Below, piece by piece: positions 8,082-17,029 of a stretch of DNA of 43,187 nt (position 1 is its first letter; every line of letters begins with the position of its first letter). The notes below the pieces were generated by a model. That model was not told where the DNA came from. It did no database searches and saw nothing but the letters and a program-made list of their open reading frames with translations. The stretch is taken from NCBI RefSeq assembly GCF_030453185.1, contig NZ_JAKDKW010000012.1, positions 1 through 43,187 on the forward strand, read 5' to 3'. The DNA comes from Yaniella sp. GTDB taxonomy: Bacteria; Actinomycetota; Actinomycetes; Actinomycetales; Micrococcaceae. The translations under genes and the position numbers were made by a program.

Positions 8082-9692
8082 TCACCGACTCCGTGTTAGG
8101 CGCTGCTTGAATGTTGTAACTGCCTGACGCACCCGAGCGGTCGTGGCCTTTGCGTTCGGTGTTTTAACGGCGGAGGACGGTGCCGGTGTCGGTGCACAGG
8201 CGAGCATGAGCTTTCGAATACCGTGGCGCAGTTCAGATTTCGGGGCAGACTCGGCGAGTGTTTTGCCTGCTAGCAGTGCCGTAGACACGATTTCCGGTGC
8301 CCAAGGAATGAAATGTTCCAGTGCATTGGAAGGCCCGAAGCGTTCCCATACTCCAGTCAGCTGGTGTTTTGGGCCGACTCCGGACGCCAAGGCAGTAACT
8401 TTATTCATGACAGGTACGACCGACGTTTGACTGGTTTCTGTTAGGAGTTCTAACCCTTTCATAAACCGAACGAAACCCACGGGATCGCCGGTCCCCACCG
8501 CCATGACGCTGTCAGCGGTGCGCACCGCGGTCACAGTCGTCGCGTTGCGCTGTGGCGCCGGTATATCAAAGCTGAGCTCTTCGTCTTCTTCCAGGCCAAA
8601 ACCGCAGTCAATAATAATCTGGTCCCAACCAGCCCGTGCCGCCAGTAACACCTGTGTCCATGCGGCAGCACGCAATTGTGGCCAACGTTCGGCCCGAGTC
8701 AGACCCGTGATGACGTCTAATCTGGTGCCGTCCACCGTGACATGTTGAGCGAAATTGGCCAACGATGATGCATCGATGCCGTTGTGTTCCGCTGCACGAC
8801 AAGCCTGCGCGATAGCTGCAGTATCATCCAGTAAACCGAGGTGGACCGCAATTGCGGCCCCGTAAGTGTCAGCGTCGATAAGCAAGGTTCGGTAACCGGC
8901 CAAGGCCGATTCCACAGCCAGATTCACAGCGATCGTGGTTACGCCAGGAGAGCCTATCGGGCCCCATACTGCCGTCACATGCCCCAGCGGCCCGTGTTCA
9001 ACTTCGGACATTTCAGCTGCTATGACGCCGTCGTCAACCGTCTGATGAGAAGCCTCGGACGCATCATCCGGTTCCTCACGTATCGCTAGAACGGGCGATG
9101 CTGATAAGTCGCAAGGTATTTGTTCGACAGAATCGTTGGTGGGTGTTTCAGACAACGAAGCGGTTGGGAGATCTTGGGCGGGGTCATAAGGCGCAGCTCG
9201 ACGCCCCGTACGTCGGCCCCTGCTGTGGTGATCAATGGTTTCGGCCACCATCGTCGAATTGTGGTCCGGATCCACGTCTTTCAGGAAACGTAAATCCTCT
9301 GGGCTGAGTTCTGCCGAAATCTCTACGGATGCAACCGACCGGTGCGCTTCCTGGAGCCATTGCACAAGTTCCGTACCTGACCAGTTCGGTGAGGCCACTG
9401 GAATACCTAAAGTGCTAAGGCGTTGACGGTCTTCAGTCACATCGCTGATCGCGGCCACCTTAGGGCCGTATCCATCACCGTCTGCTAACTGTTGCAAGGT
9501 CTCTAAACTGACCATTTCAAGGTCGTTGGCCACCAACACAACGTCAACAAGACCAGACCGAGCCACTGCCATGAGCTCTGCAATCACATGGCAACGGTGG
9601 CTAATGGTCACGCTCGAGCGGGTTGCTTCGATCGGTGTGACATGATCAAAACGCGGATTAATAGTTGTCGCAACATTGAGTGTTTGCATCAT
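8082..9692 (-). CDS. CpaE/MinD-like P-loop protein with degenerate Walker A
   Basis: A 536-aa protein with three parts: an N-terminal receiver-like alpha/beta segment (about 25-120), a long acidic, low-complexity linker (about 125-235), and a C-terminal SIMIBI-type ATPase-like domain (about 238-500). The P-loop position reads WGPIGSPGVTTIA (243-255): it has neither the deviant-Walker lysine nor the lysine before Thr, which is V251. The later motifs LLIDADTYG (270-278) and IIIDCGFG (359-366) fit the MinD/ParA fold. The layout resembles CpaE of tad/Flp pilus systems, but no pilus ATPase or pilin gene is present. It starts 3 bp after the SAF-protein gene and is probably translated with it. Start at 9692 or 9689; the ribosome binding site is weak. 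Fold assignment good; function unknown. Confidence 0.75.
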   Translation of the reverse strand: MMQTLNVATTINPRFDHVTPIEATRSSVTISHRCHVIAELMAVARSGLVDVVLVANDLEMVSLETLQQLADGDGYGPKVAAISDVTEDRQRLSTLGIPVASPNWSGTELVQWLQEAHRSVASVEISAELSPEDLRFLKDVDPDHNSTMVAETIDHHSRGRRTGRRAAPYDPAQDLPTASLSETPTNDSVEQIPCDLSASPVLAIREEPDDASEASHQTVDDGVIAAEMSEVEHGPLGHVTAVWGPIGSPGVTTIAVNLAVESALAGYRTLLIDADTYGAAIAVHLGLLDDTAAIAQACRAAEHNGIDASSLANFAQHVTVDGTRLDVITGLTRAERWPQLRAAAWTQVLLAARAGWDQIIIDCGFGLEEDEELSFDIPAPQRNATTVTAVRTADSVMAVGTGDPVGFVRFMKGLELLTETSQTSVVPVMNKVTALASGVGPKHQLTGVWERFGPSNALEHFIPWAPEIVSTALLAGKTLAESAPKSELRHGIRKLMLACAPTPAPSSAVKTPNAKATTARVRQAVTTFKQRLTRSR

Positions 9693-9695
9693 GCG

Positions 9696-10334
9696 CTACT
9701 TACCGACAGTTGTTGGTACAAGCGAAATCTGTGCCCCGTTGGCCTGCGCATCAAGCACAGTGGGCAATGCTTCCTCGGAAAGCATCAAATAGACTGTGGT
9801 CGTTTCAGCCGCCGCAAAGGCCGACGAGTTATCGTTCATGCCGACTACTTCAGCGTTGCTAATAAGTTTCGTCGGTTCTTCGAAACCACGACCGTCAGCA
9901 CTTGCCAGTGCCACCCAGGCGTCCGCCCTGGAACCAGTGGAAACCGCCGAGGGCATATCCTTCGAAACGCGAACGCCAACTTGTTGGCGCCCGTCTGGGT
10001 CCGAGTTTGAAACGTCTTGGACGGGCAACATTTCACCCTGTCTGATCGTGGACGAGACAAGAAATTTGGACGGTAATTGATCGTCTGCTATCCAGTATCG
10101 ATCTGATGACTCAGACATGCTGGCTTGTACGATATGAAAATCTTCCGCACTGACTTCAGCGCCCGGAACAATGTCCACGGATGCCGCCCAATAGCCCTCT
10201 CGGGCGTCCATGGCTTGAATGAGTGCAACCACGCCTGTGATTGAAAGTAAGACAAGAATGATGCCTACGATCAGCCGTGGGTCCCGCCAGCCGGGTGCCC
10301 GAATACGAGATGCTTCTACTGGTTCTTTGTTCAT
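9696..10334 (-). CDS. SAF-domain membrane protein, CpaB-like
   Basis: A 212-aa protein with a basic cytoplasmic N-terminus, one membrane helix (about 21-42, LIVGIILVLLSITGVVALIQ) and an extracytoplasmic SAF-type beta-clip domain (about 48-110, with VDIVPGAEVSAEDF and STIRQGEMLPVQDV). CpaB/RcpC proteins of Flp pilus systems have this arrangement. The ATG has GAGGA with 7-nt spacing. The next gene downstream encodes the CpaE-like protein, so the pair looks like a CpaB-CpaE module without the rest of a pilus operon. A role in envelope assembly is an inference. Confidence 0.75.
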   Translation of the reverse strand: MNKEPVEASRIRAPGWRDPRLIVGIILVLLSITGVVALIQAMDAREGYWAASVDIVPGAEVSAEDFHIVQASMSESSDRYWIADDQLPSKFLVSSTIRQGEMLPVQDVSNSDPDGRQQVGVRVSKDMPSAVSTGSRADAWVALASADGRGFEEPTKLISNAEVVGMNDNSSAFAAAETTTVYLMLSEEALPTVLDAQANGAQISLVPTTVGK

Positions 10335-10542
10335 GTGCTATTCCTCGGTGTGAGTTTCCAGCATCTACTGTGGCGCATTGCACGCAAGAACGAAAGGCCT
10401 GATTCGCCCAGCTAGACCGAACATGCAGAAAAACCGCGTGATGATCAGGGTTATGCACATGAATGCACTTGTGAACAATATGCATCTAGAGTAACCTAAG
10501 AGCAACAAAACCTATCAAGTTTTCCGATCATTAGGAGCTGCA

Positions 10543-10770
10543 ATGCCCCGCTTTCTGACCCTGACGGATGTTGCAGAAGAACTCCAAATCTCGACCGCCG
10601 CTGTTCGCACCATGGTTCTCAAGGGCGAACTCGAAGCATTTCAGATCGGCGGCAGAGGCCAATGGCGCGTTGACTCACAAAAATTCGAAGATTTTATCGA
10701 ACACCTACATGACGAACAGCGTCAGCGCGTTGTCGAGACAGATCAACAACGCGACGAGCAACATCAGTAA
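10543..10770 (+). CDS. excisionase/BldC-like helix-turn-helix DNA-binding protein
   Basis: A 75-aa protein made almost wholly of a MerR-type winged HTH of the HTH_17 class: LTLTDVAEELQISTAAVRTMVLKGE followed by the wing QIGGRGQWRVDSQKFEDFI, then a charged Gln/Arg-rich tail. Such small proteins include phage excisionases and the developmental regulator BldC. No integrase or attachment site is nearby, so a chromosomal regulator is more likely. The ATG has AGGAG at 5-nt spacing. It is divergent from the SAF gene across 208 bp and could regulate that promoter, which is an inference. Confidence 0.85.
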   Translation: MPRFLTLTDVAEELQISTAAVRTMVLKGELEAFQIGGRGQWRVDSQKFEDFIEHLHDEQRQRVVETDQQRDEQHQ

Positions 10771-10786
10771 CCTGCGACATCGGCGG

Positions 10787-11356
10787 TTACATATCGTTGA
10801 GGCTCATCGGAGACGCTCGCACCAGCAAGACCGCCTCAAAAGGTACGACTCGGACCCCCTGCACAACGGCAGCACGCCTAAATTCGTCACGAGCATGCAT
10901 CGCTACGTCGAAGTGATCCTTGCCGACCCTGTCGATTGTGCCCTCGGCAACGACGTCCCCGTGTCGCCCCAGCACCTGCAAGGCTTCTCGGCGACGACCA
11001 AGCGAACGATAAATTGACGCCATACTGGGGCCTGCCTGCAATGGGCGTGACGGAACGGTAGCGCGCTGAAGATGACCTTCAACCCCCAAGATAGCGTCGC
11101 GGCTGATAAGCACCGCCCCTGATTCCGCGTGGCCCCCGACCCAGGTGGGGCCAACAGAACGCAACTGCAGTACTTGAATTCGACCATCCTGCAGCACCAC
11201 ACGGACCTGCTGCCCTAGAGCCCCGCGCAATCTATCCATCAGGCTCAGCTCAGCCCACATGCCCCTGGTCAGTTCCGCAGCATCCTGCTCTGCAGACTGC
11301 CATCGCCCAAACTCTAGCTGGGCTTCTAAATCGGCAAAGAGATCATTCCATCGCAT
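10787..11356 (-). CDS. 189-aa actinobacterial protein of unknown function
   Basis: A soluble protein of 189 aa starting MRWNDLFADLEAQLE, with an N-terminal helical, acidic part (1-55) and a beta-rich centre (about 60-110, QQVRVVLQDGRIQVLQLRSVGPTWVGG), then Arg-rich helices and another beta stretch. It has no cysteine and no catalytic motif I can recognise. I recall similar MRWDDLF-type proteins in Arthrobacter-like genomes beside the same HTH gene, but know no function. The ATG at 11356 has GGTGA 5 nt upstream; the frame is open upstream but that extension looks non-coding. It converges on the HTH gene with a 16-bp gap. Confidence 0.7.
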   Translation of the reverse strand: MRWNDLFADLEAQLEFGRWQSAEQDAAELTRGMWAELSLMDRLRGALGQQVRVVLQDGRIQVLQLRSVGPTWVGGHAESGAVLISRDAILGVEGHLQRATVPSRPLQAGPSMASIYRSLGRRREALQVLGRHGDVVAEGTIDRVGKDHFDVAMHARDEFRRAAVVQGVRVVPFEAVLLVRASPMSLNDM

Positions 11357-11570
11357 GGAATCACCATAAAGCCGCCTGGACGAGATTGCAGCATCTGAAT
11401 GTCGCTTGCCCATACGGCAAACGCTCAACGAAATTTGACGCACAATCACACCCCGAGAATCAAAGTGCATCAAACAATATCAAACGATTTCTAAGTTATC
11501 CGTTGACAACCAAATAACATGTGTGCAAAGCTACGTTCATTGTTAGGAAGAACTTTGAACCAGGAGACGC

Positions 11571-12593
11571 ATGCGTAAATACAGTGCAACACCTCGGCAG
11601 CATTCAGCCCAGTTTGAAGATATTGTGCTGGCTGTGCTGGGATCCCTTGCCGGACCGCTGCTGTTGTGGATAGCTCAAACGTGGCAACACAACCCTGCGG
11701 CAACGTCAGTCCAAACGATGGAGTACTGGATCGCGTTGTTGTGTGGATTTTTGGGCATCGGGCTCTGCACGATATGGGGGATTTTTCTCCTTGCCGGACT
11801 TGGATTTGCTATTGCCGTCAAAACTAAAAATAAGGTAGTCGGGTATTGGTCGGGTCTGTTTACCCCGAAATTCCTGCAACGGATCATCGTCTCTGTCATC
11901 GGGATCCAGCTCACTTTTAGTTCGCAGGCATTTGCAACTGAAGCGACCACCCCGGAACCCACCGAGATCGCGTCAACGATCGCGGACAACCCGTTCATGC
12001 CAGAGCTTGCCGAAATGTCAGCTGCCACGGACGAGCAGGCGCATTCGTCACCCGCGGCTAAACAGTCATCCGACGAGCCCTCTCCCAGGTCAGCAACTTC
12101 AAAGGCACCTACTACGGCCGTCCCTGACACGCAATCGCCGGCGGCTGCCCCTCAACCGCGGAAATCAAGTCAGCTCGAACCTGATGTTGTACCCGAGGCT
12201 ACAGGGAGCTCGAACGGTACCGAAATCCCTGTTCAACCCACTCCACGTCAGACGACCACAATTCCTGTACCTCAAGACCCTATGCGAGACACCGAAGATC
12301 AAGAGACAACGAAGCCGGGTCTGCCCGGGATATACCTGCCACAAAAGCCGGTGCCATCCCCGTATATTGCGACACCAAATCCGGACCGCAGCCCCGAAGA
12401 GCCCACGTTCGTAGTACAGACAGGCGACAGCCTGTGGGATATTGCTCATCAAGAGCTGGGATCGGAGTCAACGCTTCCACAGATCGACCTACGCTGGCGT
12501 CAATGGTGGCAACACAATATCGACGTGATTGGTAAAGATCCCCATGTGCTCTCCCCCGGAACCGTACTCAAAGCTCCACCATTTACTCACTAA
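11571..12593 (+). CDS. LysM-domain membrane protein
   Basis: A 340-aa protein with hydrophobic segments at about 17-36, 52-83 and 104-122, the last ending SSQAFA like a signal-peptide cleavage site. A long Pro/Thr/Ser/Glu-rich spacer (about 125-275) is followed by a C-terminal LysM-like module (about 280-336, FVVQTGDSLWDIAHQELG to LSPGTVLKAP). LysM modules bind N-acetylglucosamine in peptidoglycan, so the C-terminus is probably outside the cell touching the wall; no hydrolase domain is present. The module has an insert containing RWRQWWQHN, as in other actinobacterial LysM proteins. The ATG has AGGAG 4-5 nt upstream. It is followed 36 bp later by the Rv3235-family gene, probably in one operon. 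Confidence 0.85.
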   Translation: MRKYSATPRQHSAQFEDIVLAVLGSLAGPLLLWIAQTWQHNPAATSVQTMEYWIALLCGFLGIGLCTIWGIFLLAGLGFAIAVKTKNKVVGYWSGLFTPKFLQRIIVSVIGIQLTFSSQAFATEATTPEPTEIASTIADNPFMPELAEMSAATDEQAHSSPAAKQSSDEPSPRSATSKAPTTAVPDTQSPAAAPQPRKSSQLEPDVVPEATGSSNGTEIPVQPTPRQTTTIPVPQDPMRDTEDQETTKPGLPGIYLPQKPVPSPYIATPNPDRSPEEPTFVVQTGDSLWDIAHQELGSESTLPQIDLRWRQWWQHNIDVIGKDPHVLSPGTVLKAPPFTH

Positions 12594-12629
12594 ATCACTC
12601 AATACCTTCACACGAGATGAGGAACACCC

Positions 12630-13268
12630 ATGTCCAGTGCACTGCCTGAACCTCTGTCCCTTGGCAACGACAAGCAAGCTAGCCCAAAACGGCATCTAAG
12701 ATCCGTTGCTCAAGAAACTCTCACAATTACCCCAGTACCTCGGCCCGTTCTTCGTACTATTTACCAAGAACCCAAAATTGCATCATCTCTAACCGCTCCA
12801 GCCGACGAATATGCTCCGCAGCGGGAGCCTCTTGGATCTAGTACACAGTCCAATATCGTTTCGTTACGGAAGCATCGTGCCCCGGAGGTTGGCGATCGCT
12901 GGCACCTAGAGCAACGTGAGGCAATCAAAAAGATGACGCAAACAATAGGCTCCGCATTTGTTGAAGCCGAACTTGGATTACGCCCCTTCACGCAGCTCAG
13001 TACGTGGATAGAACTGGAGCTCTTTCAAAAACTGCGTGCCCGCGTAGAACGTACAGTCAACGGTAACTATCTTGCAGCTCGGTGCAATGAACGTGGCGCT
13101 ACAAAAGTACCCTCAATTACTCCGATTGGAGTTCGTGCTGAGGTTCGCGAAAATGGCGACTGGGAAACCTCTATGACCATCCGTGTAGGTCAACGCGCCC
13201 GGGCGATCGCGATGCGTCTCTGTCTGCAACGGGAGCGTTGGAAAGTTACCGCATTTGAAATTGGTTAG
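12630..13268 (+). CDS. Rv3235-family protein
   Basis: A 212-aa protein with a disordered N-terminal half and a conserved C-terminal domain (about 90-210): helices around EREAIKKMT-like and [16 protein letters not shown], then beta strands ending [13 protein letters not shown]. This is the pattern of the Rv3235 family found near secA in many actinobacteria. The fold of the C-terminal domain has an accessory-subunit look, but no activity is known to me. It follows the LysM gene and its TAG stop overlaps the secA stop by 4 nt in convergent orientation, so no terminator separates them. Confidence 0.75.
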   Translation: MSSALPEPLSLGNDKQASPKRHLRSVAQETLTITPVPRPVLRTIYQEPKIASSLTAPADEYAPQREPLGSSTQSNIVSLRKHRAPEVGDRWHLEQREAIKKMTQTIGSAFVEAELGLRPFTQLSTWIELELFQKLRARVERTVNGNYLAARCNERGATKVPSITPIGVRAEVRENGDWETSMTIRVGQRARAIAMRLCLQRERWKVTAFEIG

Positions 13269-16012
13269 GAGTTCTTCCGAGCTTTCTTCGCGGCCTTACG
13301 CGCTTCACGTTCATCCGTCTTGCGCTCGTCCCGGGACTTTTGAGCCTGCTTGACTCGTTGTCCGTCGGCCGCACGGGTTTGGGTGGTGGCCGTACCGGGC
13401 GCTGAGGCGGAAGGACCTGAGTACTGCAACGGTTGTTGTTGCTGATTACTGAAGTTCGCGATCTTCGAGAAGTCACCGGCGACCCCCGGCAGAGCGGATC
13501 CAGCTTTCACTTCCGGTTTTCGGAATTGGACGTTAAACAGTTTGTAGACTGCGTCTTCCCGCACTGCTTGCATCATGGATTGGAACATAGTGTGTCCCTC
13601 ACGTTGGTACTCGACCAAGGGATCTCGCTGTGCCATTGCACGCAGCCCCACGCCTTCACGTAAGTAGTCCATCTCATATAGATGCTCTTGCCATTTCTGG
13701 CCGATGGATTCCAGCAGTACCCGGCGTTCAAGGTCGCGCATCAGTTCTTCGCCGAATTCTTCTTCACGAAGCCCGTAGAGCACCTTGGCATCAGAGACGA
13801 ATTCTCGTTTGAGGTCGGCCGGCTTGACCCTTGAAAGCGAGCCAAATTCCTCTTCCATGTCCTCTTGCGTGATCGATACCGGGTAGAGACCGCGCAGATT
13901 CTGCCAGAGCTGACCGGCATCAAGTTCTTCATTCTTATCGAGCTGATAGGCATCATCGACGATGTCCGATACAGACTCTTCAATAAACTCCACGATCCTG
14001 CTTTGCAGGTCTTCACCCTCTAGGATGTGGATTCGATCATTGTAGATCGCTTCGCGCTGGGAATTCATCACCTGGTCGTATTTCAGAACATCTTTACGCT
14101 GCTGTGTATTACGTTCTTCAACAGTTGCCTGGGCGCGCTCGATCGCTTTACTCACCATCTTCGCTTCAAGCGGCATATCGTCTGGGAAGTTACTCATACC
14201 CATGACGCGTTGAGCCATGCCTGCGTTAAAGAGTCGCAGCAGGTCATCGGTCATCGACAGGTAGAACCGCGATTCACCAGGATCGCCCTGGCGACCTGAA
14301 CGACCACGTAACTGGTTATCGATACGCCGAGACTCGTGACGCTCGGTGCCTAATACATAGAGTCCGCCGCTGTCTTTGACGGTCTCACGTTCTTGCTCGG
14401 TATCTGCCTTTGCTTGAGCAAAGACTTCGGTCCAGACCTTTTCGTATTCCTCAGCGTCCTCTTCAGGATCGAGACCCCGGCGGTTCATTTCCGTAACGGC
14501 TGCGAATTCAGAGTTTCCACCAAGAATAATATCTGTACCGCGACCCGCCATATTCGTCGCAACGGTCACGGCACCCGGTCGACCAGCATCAGCAATAATG
14601 GCAGCCTCGCGAGCATAATTCTTCGCGTTCAAAACTTCGTGCTTGATGCCTTCTTTGGCTAGAAGTTTCGAGACGTATTCAGATTTTTCTACCGACGTCG
14701 TACCGATAAGCACTGGCTGGTTGTTCTTGTGACGTTCTGCCACATCTTCGATCACGGCAGCAAACTTCGCTTTTTCGTGTTTGTAGACCAAGTCTTGTTG
14801 ATCCACACGTTGTACATCTTTGTGGGTTGGAATGGGTACAACACCGAGTTCATAGGTCGACATGAATTCTGCAGCCTCGGTCTCTGCTGTACCGGTCATA
14901 CCCGAAAGCTTCGTGTATTTTCGGAAATAGTTCTGCAGGGTCACCGAAGCCAGCGTCTGGTTTTCTGCATGAATCTTGACTTTTTCCTTGGCCTCGATCG
15001 CCTGGTGCAGACCATCAGAGAGTCGACGACCGGGCAGCATACGCCCGGTGTGCTCGTCAACGATTCGGATTTCGCCATCGATGAGTTCATATTCTTTTCC
15101 ACGCTGAAAGAGCTCTTTGGCACGGATTGCATTGTTCAGATGCCCAATAAGTGGCGTGTTGGCAGATTCGTATAGATTATCAATGCCAAGCCAGTCTTCT
15201 ACCTTGTCAATGCCGTGTTCCAGTACAGATACAGTGCGTTTCTTTTCATCGATTTCATAATCGGTGTCGCGCTTCAACCGCGGTGCAAGTTTAGCGAACT
15301 GAGAATACCAACCCGATACGTCACCTTGGGCTGGTCCGGAGATAATCAGAGGGGTGCGGGCTTCGTCAATGAGAATCGAGTCGATCTCGTCCACGATGGC
15401 GAAACCGTGACCGCGCTGCACCATGTCATTTTTCGACATGACCATGTTGTCGCGCAGGTAGTCGAAGCCAAACTCGTTGTTGGTCCCGTAGGTAATATCA
15501 GCATCGTATTGTGCTTTGCGCTGGGAGGGTGGGAGCCCGGAGGAAATCACACCGGTTTCCATGCCGAGGAACCGGAAGATACGGCCCATGAGTTCAGACT
15601 GATATTCAGCAAGATAGTCATTCACCGTCACAATATGCACGGCTTCGCCAGACAACGCATTGAGGTACGCCGGTGCAGTAGCAACCAAGGTCTTGCCTTC
15701 ACCGGTTTTCATCTCAGCGATCCTACCCTCATGAAGCGCTGCACCGCCCATCACCTGCACGTCGAAGTGGCGTAGCCCAACGGTACGAGAAGCAGCCTCG
15801 CGAACAGCGCCAAACGCCTCGGGAAGTAGGGCATCGAGACTCACGCCATCTGCGATTTGTTGCTTGAACGAATCTGTTTCGGCACGCAGTTCAGCATCTG
15901 AGAGAGCTGCGAAGTCATCTTCGACCATATTCACGGCGTCAGCGTATTGCCACAACCGTTTGAGGGTCCGTTTCTCGCCGGTTCGCAAAATCCGTTCAAT
16001 AAATGATGCCAC
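13265..16012 (-). CDS. secA: SecA preprotein translocase ATPase
   Basis: A 915-aa motor of the Sec pathway that drives unfolded preproteins through SecYEG at the membrane. Visible motifs: Walker [12 protein letters not shown] (about residue 98), [20 protein letters not shown] (about 205-222), [10 protein letters not shown] in the second nucleotide-binding fold, and the helicase arginine region [11 protein letters not shown]. The C-terminus ends in a Lys/Arg-rich tail and lacks the cysteine-rich zinc-binding SEC-C motif, as in other high-GC Gram-positives. I choose the GTG at 16012 because GGGAG lies 10 nt upstream and [15 protein letters not shown] matches relatives; the open frame continues upstream to 16099. 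It is the housekeeping SecA1 type, downstream of hpf as in M. tuberculosis. Confidence 0.96.
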   Translation of the reverse strand: MASFIERILRTGEKRTLKRLWQYADAVNMVEDDFAALSDAELRAETDSFKQQIADGVSLDALLPEAFGAVREAASRTVGLRHFDVQVMGGAALHEGRIAEMKTGEGKTLVATAPAYLNALSGEAVHIVTVNDYLAEYQSELMGRIFRFLGMETGVISSGLPPSQRKAQYDADITYGTNNEFGFDYLRDNMVMSKNDMVQRGHGFAIVDEIDSILIDEARTPLIISGPAQGDVSGWYSQFAKLAPRLKRDTDYEIDEKKRTVSVLEHGIDKVEDWLGIDNLYESANTPLIGHLNNAIRAKELFQRGKEYELIDGEIRIVDEHTGRMLPGRRLSDGLHQAIEAKEKVKIHAENQTLASVTLQNYFRKYTKLSGMTGTAETEAAEFMSTYELGVVPIPTHKDVQRVDQQDLVYKHEKAKFAAVIEDVAERHKNNQPVLIGTTSVEKSEYVSKLLAKEGIKHEVLNAKNYAREAAIIADAGRPGAVTVATNMAGRGTDIILGGNSEFAAVTEMNRRGLDPEEDAEEYEKVWTEVFAQAKADTEQERETVKDSGGLYVLGTERHESRRIDNQLRGRSGRQGDPGESRFYLSMTDDLLRLFNAGMAQRVMGMSNFPDDMPLEAKMVSKAIERAQATVEERNTQQRKDVLKYDQVMNSQREAIYNDRIHILEGEDLQSRIVEFIEESVSDIVDDAYQLDKNEELDAGQLWQNLRGLYPVSITQEDMEEEFGSLSRVKPADLKREFVSDAKVLYGLREEEFGEELMRDLERRVLLESIGQKWQEHLYEMDYLREGVGLRAMAQRDPLVEYQREGHTMFQSMMQAVREDAVYKLFNVQFRKPEVKAGSALPGVAGDFSKIANFSNQQQQPLQYSGPSASAPGTATTQTRAADGQRVKQAQKSRDERKTDEREARKAAKKARKNS

Positions 16013-16119
16013 GTGTCTTATACTCCCGAAATCTTCGACTCTTGGCGGGGTTACCGCGCACTCTTGACAGTCTACGTCGCAAGTCTGTGCACTTGCCAAA
16101 CTGAAGTGTCTTCACATAC

Positions 16120-16151
16120 ATGATGCCCCACCGTTGCCGATGGGGCATCAT
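16120..16151 (-). terminator. hairpin between hpf and secA
   Basis: Arms 16120-16130 (ATGATGCCCCA) and 16141-16151 (TGGGGCATCAT) are perfectly complementary over 11 bp with a 10-nt loop. It starts 17 nt after the hpf stop. A T-rich run is present on the plus-strand side but not on the minus-strand side, so on the coding strand it may be a weak terminator or an mRNA-stabilising or processing hairpin. Confidence 0.55.
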
Positions 16152-16167
16152 ATTTTAGCACTGAGCT

Positions 16168-16845
16168 TTAGGCTTCAGCTTGACGATAATCGCGTACCGT
16201 CTCAGACTCTTCCTCGCCCATTGCGATCACGCCGTAGGACCAACCGCGGCGTCGGTATGCAACTGATGGCAATCCTGATTCCTCGTCAATAAAGAGGTAG
16301 AAATCGTGACCTACCAGCTCCATATTGTCGATGGCATCATCGAGGGTCATCTGCTGTGTTGGGAAAACTTTACGACGAATCGTGACTGGAATATCACCGT
16401 TCTGCTCCAGACGTTCCTGTTCCGCCTGCTCTTGAGCTTCGACGGCTTGCTGCTCGAGCACTTCCTCGACCAGCGAGACGTCGGAAGGTACCGGTGCAAA
16501 ATTCTGTGTCAGTTCTTGCACTGATGGACGACGACGGCCACTCTTTGCACGTTCACGCAAACGGCGAAGACGCTCTTGCAGCCGGGCAAACGCGTGGTCG
16601 AACGCTATCTGTTTATCATTGTCATTCGCTTCGGAACGGACGACGTTACGAGGTGAATGCAGTGTAAGTTCTGCGGTGACTAAACCAGAGGCCCCGGTGT
16701 GTGATTCACGGGAAACGAGTTTGACCTCCAGACGCTGTGCTTGTTCGGTCAGTGATGAGATCTTTTCGAATTTCTCTTCAACATACGTACGGAAGTCGTC
16801 CGAAAGATCTGTATCGCGGGCCAGGTAATTGATGTCTAATGCCAT
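16168..16845 (-). CDS. hpf: ribosome hibernation promoting factor, long form
   Basis: A 225-aa long HPF. The N-terminal S30AE/YfiA domain (about 1-105, MALDINYLARDTDLSDDFRTYVEEKF) binds the 30S decoding region; the C-terminal domain (about 165-222, with FPTQQMTLDDAIDNMELVGHDFYLF) lets two 70S ribosomes dimerise into 100S particles during slow growth. Both are separated by a charged linker rich in Glu and Gln. The ATG at 16845 has GAGGAGG at 5-nt spacing and is preferred over the TTG just upstream. The neighbours comF and secA are the same as in other actinobacteria. A leader hairpin lies upstream. Confidence 0.95.
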   Translation of the reverse strand: MALDINYLARDTDLSDDFRTYVEEKFEKISSLTEQAQRLEVKLVSRESHTGASGLVTAELTLHSPRNVVRSEANDNDKQIAFDHAFARLQERLRRLRERAKSGRRRPSVQELTQNFAPVPSDVSLVEEVLEQQAVEAQEQAEQERLEQNGDIPVTIRRKVFPTQQMTLDDAIDNMELVGHDFYLFIDEESGLPSVAYRRRGWSYGVIAMGEEESETVRDYRQAEA

Positions 16846-16881
16846 CAAGTCCTCCTCGTAGTACTTAGTGCAATAAAGTCA

Positions 16882-16918
16882 GCGGTGAAACAACTCGTGA
16901 GTCGCTTTGCTTCACCGC
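16882..16918 (-). promoter_or_regulatory. stem-loop in the comF-hpf intergenic region
   Basis: Arms 16882-16892 and 16908-16918 pair over 10 of 11 positions with a 15-nt loop, only 37 nt before the hpf start. On the minus strand TGACTTTATT follows the stem. It could terminate comF transcription, or act as an attenuator or stabilising element in the hpf leader. Confidence 0.45.
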
Positions 16919-17029
16919 CTACGCTGGGTCATCCCCATGGTACCTGCTGGATGCCTGAAGGATAAGTTCTGATGCTACGCTCCAGGGCAATTCATTGAAT
17001 TTTGCTTCTTTGGCATGGTTCCGTTCGCA

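Noticed and set aside
10543-10770. The small excisionase-like HTH gene as a sign of a mobile element
   Set aside because: There is no integrase, attachment repeat or phage gene nearby, and its neighbours are chromosomal genes; a BldC-like regulator is more likely.
11503-11537. TTGACA followed by TACGTT upstream of the LysM gene
   Set aside because: The spacing is 23 nt, too long for a standard promoter, so I did not list it as one.
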